A stretch of DNA of 48,636 nucleotides from Paenalicyclobacillus ferrooxydans (GTDB lineage: Bacteria > Bacillota > Bacilli > Alicyclobacillales > Alicyclobacillaceae): positions 1 through 48,636 of the forward strand of contig NZ_LJCO01000056.1 in assembly GCF_001399675.1 (NCBI RefSeq). The letters run 5' to 3'. Position 1 is the first letter of the stretch. Each line of letters starts with the position of its first letter. Below the pieces are notes generated by a model. The model did no database searches, was not told the origin of the DNA, and saw nothing but the letters and a program-made list of their open reading frames with translations. The translations under genes and the position numbers were made by a program. Of the stretch, positions 15,715-24,027 are shown piece after piece.

Positions 15715-15960
15715 CGAGAACGATGTCATGAGAGTGCGAAAATTAGCGAACTGGAAATTCGCAGTTCGATTTGCGCAATGAAGACGAAACTCACATCGTA
15801 TGTGCGACGAACACTCCTAATCTCGATGCAAGCCCTTGTATTGCAGAAGTCGTTTTGACTTCCGCAATGTATCCGCTTTCTTTCGCGTTGGAAATGCCCT
15901 GCTGGCTATTTATAATATTTCGTTGAAAAAAACGATTCTGAGCAAAATTAGAGGCAAATA

Positions 15961-16031
15961 CGGCGATGTAATAAGCTTTTATAGATATATATTCCAAACC
16001 ATCCATTATGCGGGGCCAAAATGACCCTACC
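15961..16031. repeat. 70-bp dispersed repeat, copy 1
   Basis: CGGCGATGTAATAAGC, then ATATTCCAAACCATCCATTA and GGGCCAAAATGACCCTA. Similar blocks lie at 46171-46223 and 47471-47544. It lies 60-130 bp before the sigma factor start and could be a regulatory site. The region 15715-15960 has nothing else I can call. Confidence 0.5.
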
Positions 16032-16091
16032 GCCCTGTGTAACAATTGGCATCTTCCACTCGTCATACGGGGCGAAAGGCAGGGGAAGTGA

Positions 16092-16637
16092 ATGTCCGTG
16101 GCAACGGATAGGCATGAGAGAACCAGATTGCTATTTGAACGGCACGCAGATGAGTTGTACCGATATATCCGATGTCTAGCTCCAACGGACATTGACCCAA
16201 AAGATGTAGTGCAGGAAACATTTATCCGTGCCTACAAGTCTCTTGACCAACTCAGGAGTGATGGACTGGCTAGAGCGTGGTTGTACCGAATAGCGCGGAA
16301 CTACTTGTACGATCTGATGCGAAAGCGTCAAATCGAGATACACAATATGCAGTTTCTACCTCGGGGAGGCCCATCAGGACTAGAAAGTTCCTTAGAGGTG
16401 TTGGATGCACTGAAATCACTGCCACTGAATTATCAACAAGTATTGTATCTGCATTCTCTTAAAGGGTTCAGCGTACAAGAGGTTGCTGAAAGTCTTGGCA
16501 AAAGTGCAGTTGCCATTAGAGTTAGCCTCCATCGTGCTAAAAAAGCGTTAGCTGCAAAGTTAGATTTTGTCGAAGCGAACGACAGTTTCACGTCAACGCG
16601 AAAGGGGGTTCATAAGGATGAGGCGGAACGTGGATGA
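16092..16637 (+). CDS. ECF-type RNA polymerase sigma factor (181 aa)
   Basis: Region 2 (LFERHADELYRYIRCLAP, DVVQETFIRAYKSLDQLR, AWLYRIARNYLYDLMRKRQ, residues 13-80) and region 4 (ALKSLPLNYQQVLYLHSLKGFSVQEVAESLGKSAVAIRVSLHRAKKAL, about 107-155, an HTH) are complete. It directs RNA polymerase to a private set of promoters. GGGGAAGTGA precedes the ATG. The downstream gene overlaps it by 20 bp and encodes a one-pass membrane protein, the usual sigma/anti-sigma arrangement. The targets are unknown; nearby lipoprotein genes are candidates. Confidence 0.9.
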   Translation: MSVATDRHERTRLLFERHADELYRYIRCLAPTDIDPKDVVQETFIRAYKSLDQLRSDGLARAWLYRIARNYLYDLMRKRQIEIHNMQFLPRGGPSGLESSLEVLDALKSLPLNYQQVLYLHSLKGFSVQEVAESLGKSAVAIRVSLHRAKKALAAKLDFVEANDSFTSTRKGVHKDEAERG

Positions 16638-17433
16638 AATTTTGAGGCAGTCCATCGAAGATGAAGACACTTTGCCCTATGAACTGAAAGCGGAGATGTG
16701 GAACAACATCGAAAGAAAGGTCGTGACAACACGTATGTCCACAAAATATAGGTCATCGCACCGCTTCTCTGGCGTGTTAGCTGGCATTGGTACAGTGGCA
16801 GTTCTTGCTTGCGCGGTGTTCTTCGGAGGTCACTATTTTCTCACTCATCGTACCATGACGACAACGACTGCAAGTCATGGAGGAACTCCATCAGCAGCCG
16901 TAGCAAATAACACGACCAGCAACAGTGCTTCACCAAGTGCATCAAACGCTACATCGAACGTCCCGAACACTTCAAACAACATTTCGCCAACCACACCATC
17001 TGGTGTCGCTATCCATTCGTATGCCAGTGTGAGTCAAGCAACGGCTGCTATCGACGCGATTCAGCAAGGCTTTGGTCAGTTCTATCCATCTGGCCCGAAT
17101 GTCAACTTAGGCAACGGAATTAGTGCGCAACAAGCCGGGGCTACAGGTACGTTAAGTTTGAAGTGGACGGAAGGACACTGGACAATTCTGACCAATTTAT
17201 CATCTCAAACGGCGATACAAACCGCGCAACAAATGGTTTCGTATTTACACACCCATATGCTGCCCGCACCGCAGGGAAAAGGGGTAATCACTGTTACCCA
17301 ATCGTACAATTCGTCTTCTCCGACTATCCACACAAACACCACCGTTGCATGGCAAGTCGGAACTAAGGTTTATGAGATACAGCAGATAGGAAATCCAATC
17401 AATGCTTTGCAGGCGGCTGTAAACCACGGTTGA
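16618..17433 (+). CDS. Membrane-anchored putative anti-sigma factor (271 aa)
   Basis: The first 40 residues are cytoplasmic (NVDEILRQSIEDEDTLPYEL...NNIERKV). A transmembrane helix follows (VLAGIGTVAVLACAVFFGGHY, about 48-68), then an Asn/Ser/Thr-rich linker and an extracellular domain from about residue 135. The gene overlaps the ECF sigma gene by 20 bp, so it most likely holds the sigma factor at the membrane. The last 90 residues resemble the end of the lipoprotein at 11888. No zinc (ZAS) anti-sigma motif is seen. The start is the ATG after AAGGGGG; the longer frame begins inside the sigma gene. Confidence 0.7.
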   Translation: MRRNVDEILRQSIEDEDTLPYELKAEMWNNIERKVVTTRMSTKYRSSHRFSGVLAGIGTVAVLACAVFFGGHYFLTHRTMTTTTASHGGTPSAAVANNTTSNSASPSASNATSNVPNTSNNISPTTPSGVAIHSYASVSQATAAIDAIQQGFGQFYPSGPNVNLGNGISAQQAGATGTLSLKWTEGHWTILTNLSSQTAIQTAQQMVSYLHTHMLPAPQGKGVITVTQSYNSSSPTIHTNTTVAWQVGTKVYEIQQIGNPINALQAAVNHG

Positions 17434-17450
17434 GGATCATGCGTAAAACA

Positions 17451-17485
17451 AAACCACCACAGGATGTTCCAGTGGTGGTTTGTTC
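17451..17485 (+). terminator. Terminator of the sigma/anti-sigma operon
   Basis: AAACCACCAC / GTGGTGGTTT makes a 10-bp stem with an 11-base loop followed by TGTTCTTTC, 17 bp after the stop. Its arms would also work leftward. Confidence 0.75.
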
Positions 17486-17528
17486 TTTCGTGGTAGAGCC
17501 TTATCTTGAAATAACACATCTCCCAGTT

Positions 17529-18143
17529 TCACTTGGAACCTGCACGCCTTCGACGGCCTTGCTTTCCTTGCCACTTCTCCCATTTCTCCAGCCTGTATTG
17601 AAGAGCAGCCCCGTGCCAATACTCAATACGTCTGTCCTGAGCTTCTTTTCTAGCTTGAGGGGAAATATCCGAAGATGTGACCAACATCCCATACAAACAA
17701 GTAGGCTTGGTGTTCAAACGTGCCGAATGCAACTCACGAATGACGTTAGGGCCGACATGACGACGATCAGCCCAATGCTTTGCCTGAACAGCAGTACGCT
17801 CTTTTGTTCGCTTGTCCGTTATAACCAAGTCAACACCACCGTCATTACCACCGATTCCCGGCTCCTCAACATCATATCCATGGTCACGGAAATACAATGC
17901 CAACAAACGTTCGAATTCAGCCCACGTGAGCTTGTCAATCGAGCTACGAAGAATTTCCGCATCTGGACGTTTTGTGGATGATGTTCGGTTGTTCGCTTGT
18001 CCCTTTCGATTATTCGACTTTCGGGAACTCGAGGATTTTCGTTTGTTTTTGGACTTCGTAGGAGCAATCGTTTTGGTGATAATTGCAAGGACTATTACGG
18101 CTCCAAGCTCCCAATACAAGCTATGAGGCACAGTAAGATTCAT
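17529..18143 (-). CDS. Membrane-anchored Mrr-type restriction endonuclease (204 aa)
   Basis: An N-terminal transmembrane helix (LGAVIVLAIITKTIA) and a very basic Ser/Arg/Lys linker lead into an Mrr_cat domain: helix with WAEFERLLALYF, then GNDGGVDLVIT and AVQAKHW. This is the D-x(n)-QxK nuclease core. Residues 150-180 close the fold (ITSS-like strand, HG of IEYWHG). Such enzymes cleave foreign, often methylated, DNA. Anchoring at the membrane would place it where DNA enters. I favour the ATG at 18143 (GGGAG ten bases upstream) over a TTG 21 bp earlier. A copy of its 3' end remains at 14619, and a longer relative with a J domain is at 27393. Confidence 0.8.
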   Translation of the reverse strand: MNLTVPHSLYWELGAVIVLAIITKTIAPTKSKNKRKSSSSRKSNNRKGQANNRTSSTKRPDAEILRSSIDKLTWAEFERLLALYFRDHGYDVEEPGIGGNDGGVDLVITDKRTKERTAVQAKHWADRRHVGPNVIRELHSARLNTKPTCLYGMLVTSSDISPQARKEAQDRRIEYWHGAALQYRLEKWEKWQGKQGRRRRAGSK

Positions 18144-18284
18144 AGATGCGACAACTCCCAACAAAATTCGATTGGAAAGTGTTTCTACAACTTTCTAGGT
18201 GAATCCTCTTCGAACTTCAAGAAAAGGAAGTTCAGCATCAAATGTGGGAGTCGAGTATCTAACTTGCATCCCTTCCCCCGCGAA

Positions 18285-18602
18285 CTAAACCATTTCTGCT
18301 TTTATCAACCTATCCACATCCACCGACTGAATGCCACCATCGGTTACAATTCTCAGCCGCCCATCGTAAACCGGAACACCTTCCAAAACCATGTCACCAT
18401 AATCCCCGAACAGAGTCACACGGACTTTGGCACGGTTTTCAACCGCCTCCGACAGAACGTATTGAATCTGTTCCATCTCATCTTCGGTCAGCGCAGTCGG
18501 CTTACTCGCACTGCGTTGTCGATTCCAGTCTGACATGACCCCACGATGCTCCGGCAAAACCAACCGCATCGCCTCAAAAATGTTCCCCTCATTGATGTTC
18601 AT
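18285..18602 (-). CDS. YolD-like protein (105 aa)
   Basis: The pattern NIFEAMRLVLPEHRGVM, then DEMEQIQYVLSEAV, then VRVTLFGDYGDMVLEGVPVY matches the YolD-like family, small partners of Y-family polymerases (UmuD-like by context). The start overlaps the polymerase stop by four bases, so the two are translationally coupled. It is the last gene of the three-gene SOS operon. Confidence 0.85.
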   Translation of the reverse strand: MNINEGNIFEAMRLVLPEHRGVMSDWNRQRSASKPTALTEDEMEQIQYVLSEAVENRAKVRVTLFGDYGDMVLEGVPVYDGRLRIVTDGGIQSVDVDRLIKAEMV

Positions 18603-19861
18603 GCGTAGTGACCTCCGATCTTGCTGCTTCGATCGCGCAACTGCCCCGCCTTCGTCAAACTCACGGCTCTCATCAACGAGGTTTCTCCGAACCTCTCGTG
18701 AATGCGATCCACGGCCCGGTACAACTCATCTCGCTTTGGGACATCATCGAACAGGGATAATTGCGTTGCATCACTAGAAAACTGCAACATATCTACTCCA
18801 ACGCTAACCGCACGAACACCTGTATATCCGTCCCAGTGCTTATCGAGCAAACTCAATAACTCCGGGTAAAGTTGTTCTGGGCAGTCAGCATGTGTTGTTA
18901 GCGTCTTGGCCTTCCAGAACCCACCCGTTAGTCGTTCGTATGTCAAGCCTAACCCAATACGCCTGCCGCTCTGCTGTGCGCGTCTAAGGCGATAGCAGAC
19001 CTCATCAAGCAGTTCGAGGATGACTACTGCTACTTCACTACGTTCGTAAAAGTCACGTGGCAGTGTTGTACGGTGGGAAAAGCCCTTGTGGGCAACAGAA
19101 TAGCTGTTCGGATTGATCTCGCTAATGTCTTCACCGTGACTCCAACGACTTATGACCTCGCCCCACACTCCAAAACGCGCTTTCAGCCGTCCGACAGGAA
19201 TTCGAGCTACATCGCCGATGGTCTGTGCCTTGAACTCGGTTCTGAGCGTTTCAGCACGCTTCTTCAAGCCCCACATATCCTCGACAGGCAACGGATGTAG
19301 CAGGCTTGGTACATCTTCTTCACGCCACCATACGATGCCACCCGGCGTTTTCTTCGCCTTGGCGTTACTCATCTTCGCTATCCACTTGTTCGGTCCCATG
19401 CCTATCCGACTTCGGATGCGAAACTGGTCCCAGATTTTCTGTTGCAACTTCCGGGCTGCAGCCATCGGATCGGGAAACAGCTCAGAAGGATGCGGAAATG
19501 CGAAAAAACCCTCATCAACGCTAAACTGCTCCTGCAAAGGAAACACTTGCTTCATCACTTCTTGGATTCGCACACTCACTTGAAGATAGAATTCCATGTG
19601 CGGCCTGACCACGATGAGCCGGGGGTTCAATTGCAGGGCTTCTCCGAGACGCATAGCATTGGAAACTCCAAACTTTTTAGCGGTCGGTGTGGCAGCCAGA
19701 ATGATTCCGCTGCGTCGCGCAGGGTCGCCAGACACAACGAGGGCCGGATCGGTCGAATCGTCAAACTCTTTGCGCCGTGCGGCGTACTCTTCCCTCGACG
19801 CAACCTCACACGATGCGTAGAACGATTGCATGTCGCAAAGACCGTATATCAGCTTCGTCAT
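18599..19861 (-). CDS. dinB: Y-family DNA polymerase (DinB/UvrX type, 420 aa)
   Basis: An error-prone translesion polymerase. CDMQSFYASCE (residues 8-18) carries the first catalytic Asp and the steric-gate region. SVDEGFF (about 119-125) carries the second acidic pair. MGPNKWIAKMSNAKAK and WGLKKRAETLR are the fingers/thumb HhH parts. ILLDEVCYRLRRAQQSGRRIG starts the little-finger domain. Length fits the family. It is downstream of a small gene with a 4-bp overlap and is followed by a YolD gene, the arrangement seen in Bacillota plasmids and prophages (UvrX). A SOS box before the operon predicts LexA control. Confidence 0.9.
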   Translation of the reverse strand: MTKLIYGLCDMQSFYASCEVASREEYAARRKEFDDSTDPALVVSGDPARRSGIILAATPTAKKFGVSNAMRLGEALQLNPRLIVVRPHMEFYLQVSVRIQEVMKQVFPLQEQFSVDEGFFAFPHPSELFPDPMAAARKLQQKIWDQFRIRSRIGMGPNKWIAKMSNAKAKKTPGGIVWWREEDVPSLLHPLPVEDMWGLKKRAETLRTEFKAQTIGDVARIPVGRLKARFGVWGEVISRWSHGEDISEINPNSYSVAHKGFSHRTTLPRDFYERSEVAVVILELLDEVCYRLRRAQQSGRRIGLGLTYERLTGGFWKAKTLTTHADCPEQLYPELLSLLDKHWDGYTGVRAVSVGVDMLQFSSDATQLSLFDDVPKRDELYRAVDRIHERFGETSLMRAVSLTKAGQLRDRSSKIGGHYA

Positions 19862-20112
19862 GTGATCATTCCTGTGCGCTTCGCGCGGTTGCGACTTTCT
19901 GCGTCCAGCATTTTTTTCATGAAAATTGCTTCGTCATGTTGATTGCCGCAACTGTACTGAACCCAGATGTCGTGCTCATTGTCCTGTCGATCTATGATTT
20001 TCAGGCCTTCGCTTCGCATTTGCTCCCTGACCTGTGCAAGTTCATGGCTCATCGAATCCTTTAACGCTTCCACTATCAAGAGACGACGAATTAGAGCGGT
20101 TGGTCGATCCAA
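19858..20112 (-). CDS. Small first gene of the polymerase operon (84-89 aa)
   Basis: A helical charged protein (LIRRLLIVEALKDSMSHELAQ, then IIDRQDNEHDIWVQYSCGN). It overlaps the polymerase start by four bases, so it belongs to the SOS operon. I favour the TTG at 20112, which has GGGGGTC at the right distance. The upstream ATG (20127) lies 5 bp from the SOS box with no ribosome site. Family unknown to me; a polymerase accessory role is inference from position. Confidence 0.6.
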   Translation of the reverse strand: MDRPTALIRRLLIVEALKDSMSHELAQVREQMRSEGLKIIDRQDNEHDIWVQYSCGNQHDEAIFMKKMLDAESRNRAKRTGMIT

Positions 20113-20131
20113 TATCTTGACCCCCATAAAG

Positions 20132-20145
20132 CGAACGTATGTTCT
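20132..20145 (-). promoter_or_regulatory. LexA/DinR SOS box
   Basis: CGAACGTATGTTCT (plus strand) matches the Bacillus consensus CGAACRNRYGTTYC in all but the last base. It lies immediately before the polymerase operon. Damage-induced expression is inferred. Confidence 0.8.
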
Positions 20146-20401
20146 CTTTTGATATTATATGCGGGTGGCGTAATAACGCAAACATTATGTTCGCAAAAAT
20201 TTGTTCAAGCGTGAGGAAGCGTCTAGGAACCAGCGTATTCTCCGATGGGGCTGTACAAAGAATTTTCGGCACGAAAGACCAGAGATTCAGACGGCTGAAA
20301 GTAGTAAAATATCATCCGCAAAACGTTTCGAGGTTCTAGTATCCATAGAGATGATATTCTGACTTTATATCAAATTCATTTCCTTGCGCAGAGGTGACAA
20401 A

Positions 20402-21301
20402 ATGGGCGGAATTTTCATTAGTTCAAAGTTCATTGGAATGGAAAAAGAACGACAAATTATCAAAGACATCATTTATGAAAAAGGTTCCGAATTCAACGTG
20501 TATGTAGAGGCAATGGATGACCCAAAAGTTCAAATAACGCCGGGGACCCCAAGAGAAGCGTGTACGTCAGGTGTAGCACGTAGTGTAGGATTCATACTGT
20601 TACTCGGAAAGGAATACGGTGCCAAGAATCAAAACGGTAAATCTGCAACTCATGATGAATTTGACACGGCGAAGGTTTTAGGACTTCCCATGAAAGTATT
20701 CGCGTACCCTGAAAACGGCATGGACGACGATCAAAAGTCTTTCCTGTCTCAACTCAAACATTGGGATGGACAGAACGCAGAATGGATATTTACGTTCACT
20801 GACCCAGATAGTCTTGAACAAATAGCTCGGATACAGTTGCTGAATATGTTCAAAGCCCTTCGATTGGAAAGAAATGAGGAATCGACGGAGCGTTTTAGAG
20901 TCCGAGACACACAGCTTTACCGCAGACTAATTCCCGAACTTAAGGAGCTTGCTATAACGCTTACGAACCATCGAGGCGGAACGCTCGATAATGATGATTT
21001 AACTAAGATAAACAACTTCTTCTCAAAGACCTTTCCGATTGACGTTGATTTGTTAGACCCACATGCCCATGTTCTCTTTAACAGATTGCGAGATGACATT
21101 TATTCTACGCTTGTAAACTGTCACATTCGAGATATGTACCGCGTGGATTCTCCCTCACCTACCACTGGCAAAAGGCCATATGCTGAGGAGCATACTTACT
21201 ACGTACTGGAGGCTGACAAATCTCGTGACAGAAGCCTTAATCGAATTCACGGCTTTATTTCATATATGAACCGATATGTTGATTGGCATGATTACGAATA
21301 A
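20402..21301 (+). CDS. DUF4062-like protein, possible defence effector (299 aa)
   Basis: The first 110 residues read GGIFISSKFIGMEKERQII, then EAMDDPK, then GFILLLGKEYG, then THDEFDTAKVLGLPMKVFAY. This is the Rossmann/TIR-like pattern of DUF4062, which often sits at the N-terminus of large STAND-type signalling or defence proteins. Here it is joined only to a helical C-terminal domain of about 170 residues that I do not recognise. AGAGGTG stands before the ATG at 20402; the longer frame has none. It is a single gene with a 250-bp upstream region free of genes and is not obviously in an operon. Confidence 0.65.
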   Translation: MGGIFISSKFIGMEKERQIIKDIIYEKGSEFNVYVEAMDDPKVQITPGTPREACTSGVARSVGFILLLGKEYGAKNQNGKSATHDEFDTAKVLGLPMKVFAYPENGMDDDQKSFLSQLKHWDGQNAEWIFTFTDPDSLEQIARIQLLNMFKALRLERNEESTERFRVRDTQLYRRLIPELKELAITLTNHRGGTLDNDDLTKINNFFSKTFPIDVDLLDPHAHVLFNRLRDDIYSTLVNCHIRDMYRVDSPSPTTGKRPYAEEHTYYVLEADKSRDRSLNRIHGFISYMNRYVDWHDYE

Positions 21302-21490
21302 GTGGCAACCGTCGTAGGTTGAGTGTGGAACAGTGTTATCCGTGTGAAAGAAGAACGTTCGAGCCACAGCATATTCAGCAAGGAGTCCGGCAAAAAACTG
21401 GGCTCCTTGTTTCCCCATGCGGCTTGCAGCACCTTTTTGCCTGCGACCGTCTTTCCGGCCGCCAGCTTTATCAACTGACGGCTGAACCTC

Positions 21491-21530
21491 CAGTTTCAGG
21501 TGTTGCTCCCGTGTGGGTGCCACTGTTCCT
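21491..21530 (-). ncRNA. Structured 3' unit, remnant copy 4
   Basis: On the minus strand CAGTGGCACCCACACGGGAG corresponds to the conserved segment of the other units. The terminator hairpin has been lost. It follows the decayed excisionase-like gene at 21543. Confidence 0.35.
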
Positions 21531-21542
21531 ACCGCCTTGAAC

Positions 21543-21815
21543 TAGTCTTCTTCTTTCGGAAACTCGTTCAGATCATAAAGTCCTGCCTCTTCGGAAAGGC
21601 GGCACAATTCCTTCAATGCTTCCCGTCATCGATCATCTCTTTCTTCTTGCATTCAAGCAAGTCAGACAAATGTATCTGGTGATCGGAGCCAACCATGTCA
21701 TACGGTATCTCGCCTTCTTAGACTCGTTTGACAACGTATGTGATACTTGTGGAATGTCGGCGGCTTGTTGGATGGTTGAATTCCTCACGACGCAATGTTC
21801 GGTCCTCCTCCAGCT
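21543..21815 (-). pseudogene. Decayed excisionase-family gene, copy 3
   Basis: Pieces in different frames match the intact copies: TIQQAADIPQVS at the HTH, a middle part corresponding to ITYRT/LSDLL, and the end LKELCRLSEEAGLYDLNEFP. Several indels separate them. It is followed by the remnant of the structured unit, so the order matches 5.4-5.8 and 10.2-10.6 kb. Confidence 0.7.
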
Positions 21816-21822
21816 ATCACAG

Positions 21823-22155
21823 TCATGACATCGTCCACTCGAACTCATTTAAGGCTTCGGCTATCATGTCATCACAATACTCGCGTTCAATTTTCTCAAT
21901 TTCATCTTCGTTGTACTCTTCCTCGTAGTAATGGTCATAGTACGGGAAGACGGCGATTCGGATAGACGTACCCTCTGTTTCATCAACTGTACGATCATTA
22001 CCAGTGCTAACATAGTGTCCCACATGACCATCGTCATCAAGAATGACCACAACGGACGAACCATCAATTGGTGCACCGTACCAAACCTTTTTGCACACTG
22101 CAATGATGCGCTCTCTTTTCTCTTTGATCAGAGCCATCCACTCTTCATTCGTCAT
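21823..22155 (-). CDS. Hypothetical acidic protein (110 aa)
   Basis: The ATG at 22155 has AGGAGG 12 bp upstream and overlaps the previous gene by 11 bp. The protein begins TNEEWMALIKEKRERIIAV. Its central part VVVILDDDGHVGHYVSTGND could be a small beta sheet, and an acidic tail follows (YYEEEYNEDEIEKIEREY). No family is recognised. It is the last gene of the leftward operon starting at 24459. Confidence 0.6.
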   Translation of the reverse strand: MTNEEWMALIKEKRERIIAVCKKVWYGAPIDGSSVVVILDDDGHVGHYVSTGNDRTVDETEGTSIRIAVFPYYDHYYEEEYNEDEIEKIEREYCDDMIAEALNEFEWTMS

Positions 22156-22423
22156 TTTGTAATGCTGCCTCCTTGGTAAGATACGTGCTTCGATACGCAG
22201 CATCCGACGCAAATTTCATGCAAAAGTTCCTTACATGCCGCTGGTTGAACTCTTTAAAATAACGTCGAACCTGATACCCCCTATCATCACGGACTGGTTC
22301 ACCTGTACGGTCGTACACCCACACCACATGTTGAGTTTCTGGCCCTGCTCCTGAATCAAATTCCATATTAAAGCGGTAGTCACCAAAATCGTAGTGATTT
22401 ACTGTTCCTCGCACGTCTCCCAT
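22145..22423 (-). CDS. Hypothetical protein (92 aa)
   Basis: A leftward ORF coding for a strand-rich N-terminal half (VNHYDFGDYRFNMEFD, VVWVYDRTGEPV) and a basic helical C-terminal half. It overlaps the next gene's start. I do not recognise it. Co-directional spacing suggests membership of the 24.5-21.8 kb operon. Confidence 0.5.
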   Translation of the reverse strand: MGDVRGTVNHYDFGDYRFNMEFDSGAGPETQHVVWVYDRTGEPVRDDRGYQVRRYFKEFNQRHVRNFCMKFASDAAYRSTYLTKEAALQNDE

Positions 22424-22526
22424 CTCCAGTTTTTGTATATTTCTAACCTCGCTCGGCAGTTCTAATGTCGCCCGTATTCACACTCATCCAGTATCCGGCA
22501 TTTGTCAAACTTGGATTATGCCAATC

Positions 22527-23153
22527 CTAGTTCAATTTTTGATTGCATTTTGGTTCAAAAAGCTGATGCTCTGCTAGTTCGCGCAGCTTATCCTCATCGT
22601 CTCTCAAAAAATCAAAGTTGCACCATAAAGTGTTGCCTAAAAGTCTGTACGAGGTGATGACAGCTTCTATGTCGAATAGTTCGCCAATACGCCCATGTTG
22701 GCATACACCCAACTCCGCATAGCCTTCACACCAAGGATAGGCATTGATTGAACGCGGCAATCCTAACTCGATGGCGCGCCGTGCATATCGCTCTATCTCT
22801 TCACGTGGGCCGCTGAAAAAGCCCATCGGTTTTAATCCGGCTGCTACATCGTTGAACAGGCTCTCATGCGTGTTTACATTGCTACCATCCTCGGCAACTG
22901 TATTCGATCCGCCAACATGCCAGAGGTTTTCCCAACGGTGCATCGGTGATTGAAAAGGAACACGGACGGTCGGGAACCGATAACGGCTGCACACATCGCC
23001 ATTCGACAAAGCCAGCATGTGCTTTACTGTTTTGTACTCACGAACAAACCAACCGCTCAAACCGTCTCCGTTCTCGTCGCGATACTTGCCCGGAGGTGCT
23101 CCATATCTTGTAACGGGCCATGCGTTGACAGGTTTGAGTTCTACTGCGTTCAT
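22527..23153 (-). CDS. Hypothetical protein (208 aa)
   Basis: The ATG at 23153 has AAGGAG nine bases upstream. The protein has a Trp/Tyr/Pro-rich N-terminal part (VTRYGAPPGKYRDENGDG, HRWENLWHVGGSN) and a C-terminal part with WCEGYAELGVCQHGRIGEL. No known fold is recognised. It is in the middle of the leftward operon. Confidence 0.6.
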   Translation of the reverse strand: MNAVELKPVNAWPVTRYGAPPGKYRDENGDGLSGWFVREYKTVKHMLALSNGDVCSRYRFPTVRVPFQSPMHRWENLWHVGGSNTVAEDGSNVNTHESLFNDVAAGLKPMGFFSGPREEIERYARRAIELGLPRSINAYPWCEGYAELGVCQHGRIGELFDIEAVITSYRLLGNTLWCNFDFLRDDEDKLRELAEHQLFEPKCNQKLN

Positions 23154-23184
23154 GTCGAGACTCCTTTTTTGTGGGTCGGTGAGT

Positions 23185-23505
23185 TTACGCAATCTCAAAG
23201 ATGTAAGGACTTGGCAAATCATCTTGATTCGCGTAAATCCACACGGTAGACGTTTTCGACTGCGGATCAGCGGGGCGATGTGCCAGTGCTAGCCCCTTGT
23301 GGACGATTCTTAATTCGACTCCACCTTTCGCACCCAAGATGCCTGCACGATAATTGGCTGTTACCTGTTCCAATCGATACCCCGCCGCATTTCCCAATCT
23401 ACACACCTTCGCAATTTGCACGAAGTGATTTTCAATCGCTTGAACCAACCTGTCACCGTGAATCGAAAAGTCCGAACAATTATTTCCCTTTACTGTCCAA
23501 TTCAT
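23185..23505 (-). CDS. Hypothetical protein (106 aa)
   Basis: I place the start at the ATG at 23505, which follows the previous gene's stop directly and has GGGTGG upstream; a GTG four codons earlier is possible. The sequence (DFSIHGDRLVQAIENHFVQI, GVELRIVHKGLALAHRPAD) suggests a small alpha/beta fold. Not recognised. Tight coupling to the gene before it supports an operon. Confidence 0.55.
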   Translation of the reverse strand: MNWTVKGNNCSDFSIHGDRLVQAIENHFVQIAKVCRLGNAAGYRLEQVTANYRAGILGAKGGVELRIVHKGLALAHRPADPQSKTSTVWIYANQDDLPSPYIFEIA

Positions 23506-23506
23506 T

Positions 23507-23743
23507 TCAGTTTCCACCCTTCTCTTGATTTACTGACATGGACAGAGTCCAAGGTACAAATTCAACATCAATGCCACCATTACTTAGAATGTGTAGCAAT
23601 GTTGCCAATTCCTCCAGTGTCATGAGGTTTGCATCGAACGCTTCTCCCTCATATGTAAACCACTCTCCTATCTCCATTAGCTGGATGATTTCACGCAAAG
23701 TCTCTTTTCCTTGAAGATTTCCAACCTCAATCTTGTTTTTCAT
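23507..23743 (-). CDS. Hypothetical protein (78 aa)
   Basis: Strong ribosome site (GGAGG, 9 bp before the ATG). A helical acidic small protein (LREIIQLMEIGEWFTYEGEA, LMTLEELATLLHILSN). Its start overlaps the end of the broken XRE gene by 17 bp, which shows they were once coupled. No family recognised. Confidence 0.6.
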   Translation of the reverse strand: MKNKIEVGNLQGKETLREIIQLMEIGEWFTYEGEAFDANLMTLEELATLLHILSNGGIDVEFVPWTLSMSVNQEKGGN

Positions 23744-24006
23744 ATCTATCTACCTCCGCTGATTTTTCTTCTCCGTGTTCACAGCTTACGGAGTGTGCGA
23801 ACCTTATCGCACTGACCAAACTCTTAGAAGTCGGTGCCACTCGACCAACCTCCCAGTTCGCGTATGAGCTAAGACCAACTCCAATACTAGTAGCCATCGC
23901 CTGTTGTGATACGCCCTCGAACCGAGCGCAGTTCGCGCATAACTGCGCTCGGTTCGAGGGTAAAAAGCAATGACATTGCGTATTGGTTAAAGCGGTTCTC
24001 GTCCAT
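23727..24006 (-). pseudogene. Frameshifted XRE-type regulator
   Basis: Frame one runs MDENRFNQYAMSLLF...MRELRSVRG. Frame two continues VSQQAMATSIGVGLSSYANW then EVGRVAPTSKSL, a textbook XRE helix-turn-helix, and stays open into the next gene's start. The frame change lies in a 20-bp perfect inverted repeat (23914-23933 / 23941-23960). The gene is probably inactive, which could deregulate the operon it belongs to. Confidence 0.65.
23914..23960. repeat. 20-bp perfect inverted repeat at a frameshift
   Basis: CCCTCGAACCGAGCGCAGTT and its exact reverse complement, separated by 7 bases, inside the broken XRE gene. It would form a very stable hairpin and may have arisen by strand switching. Confidence 0.85.
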
Positions 24007-24027
24007 TTTCTGCCCCCTCAATCCAAG

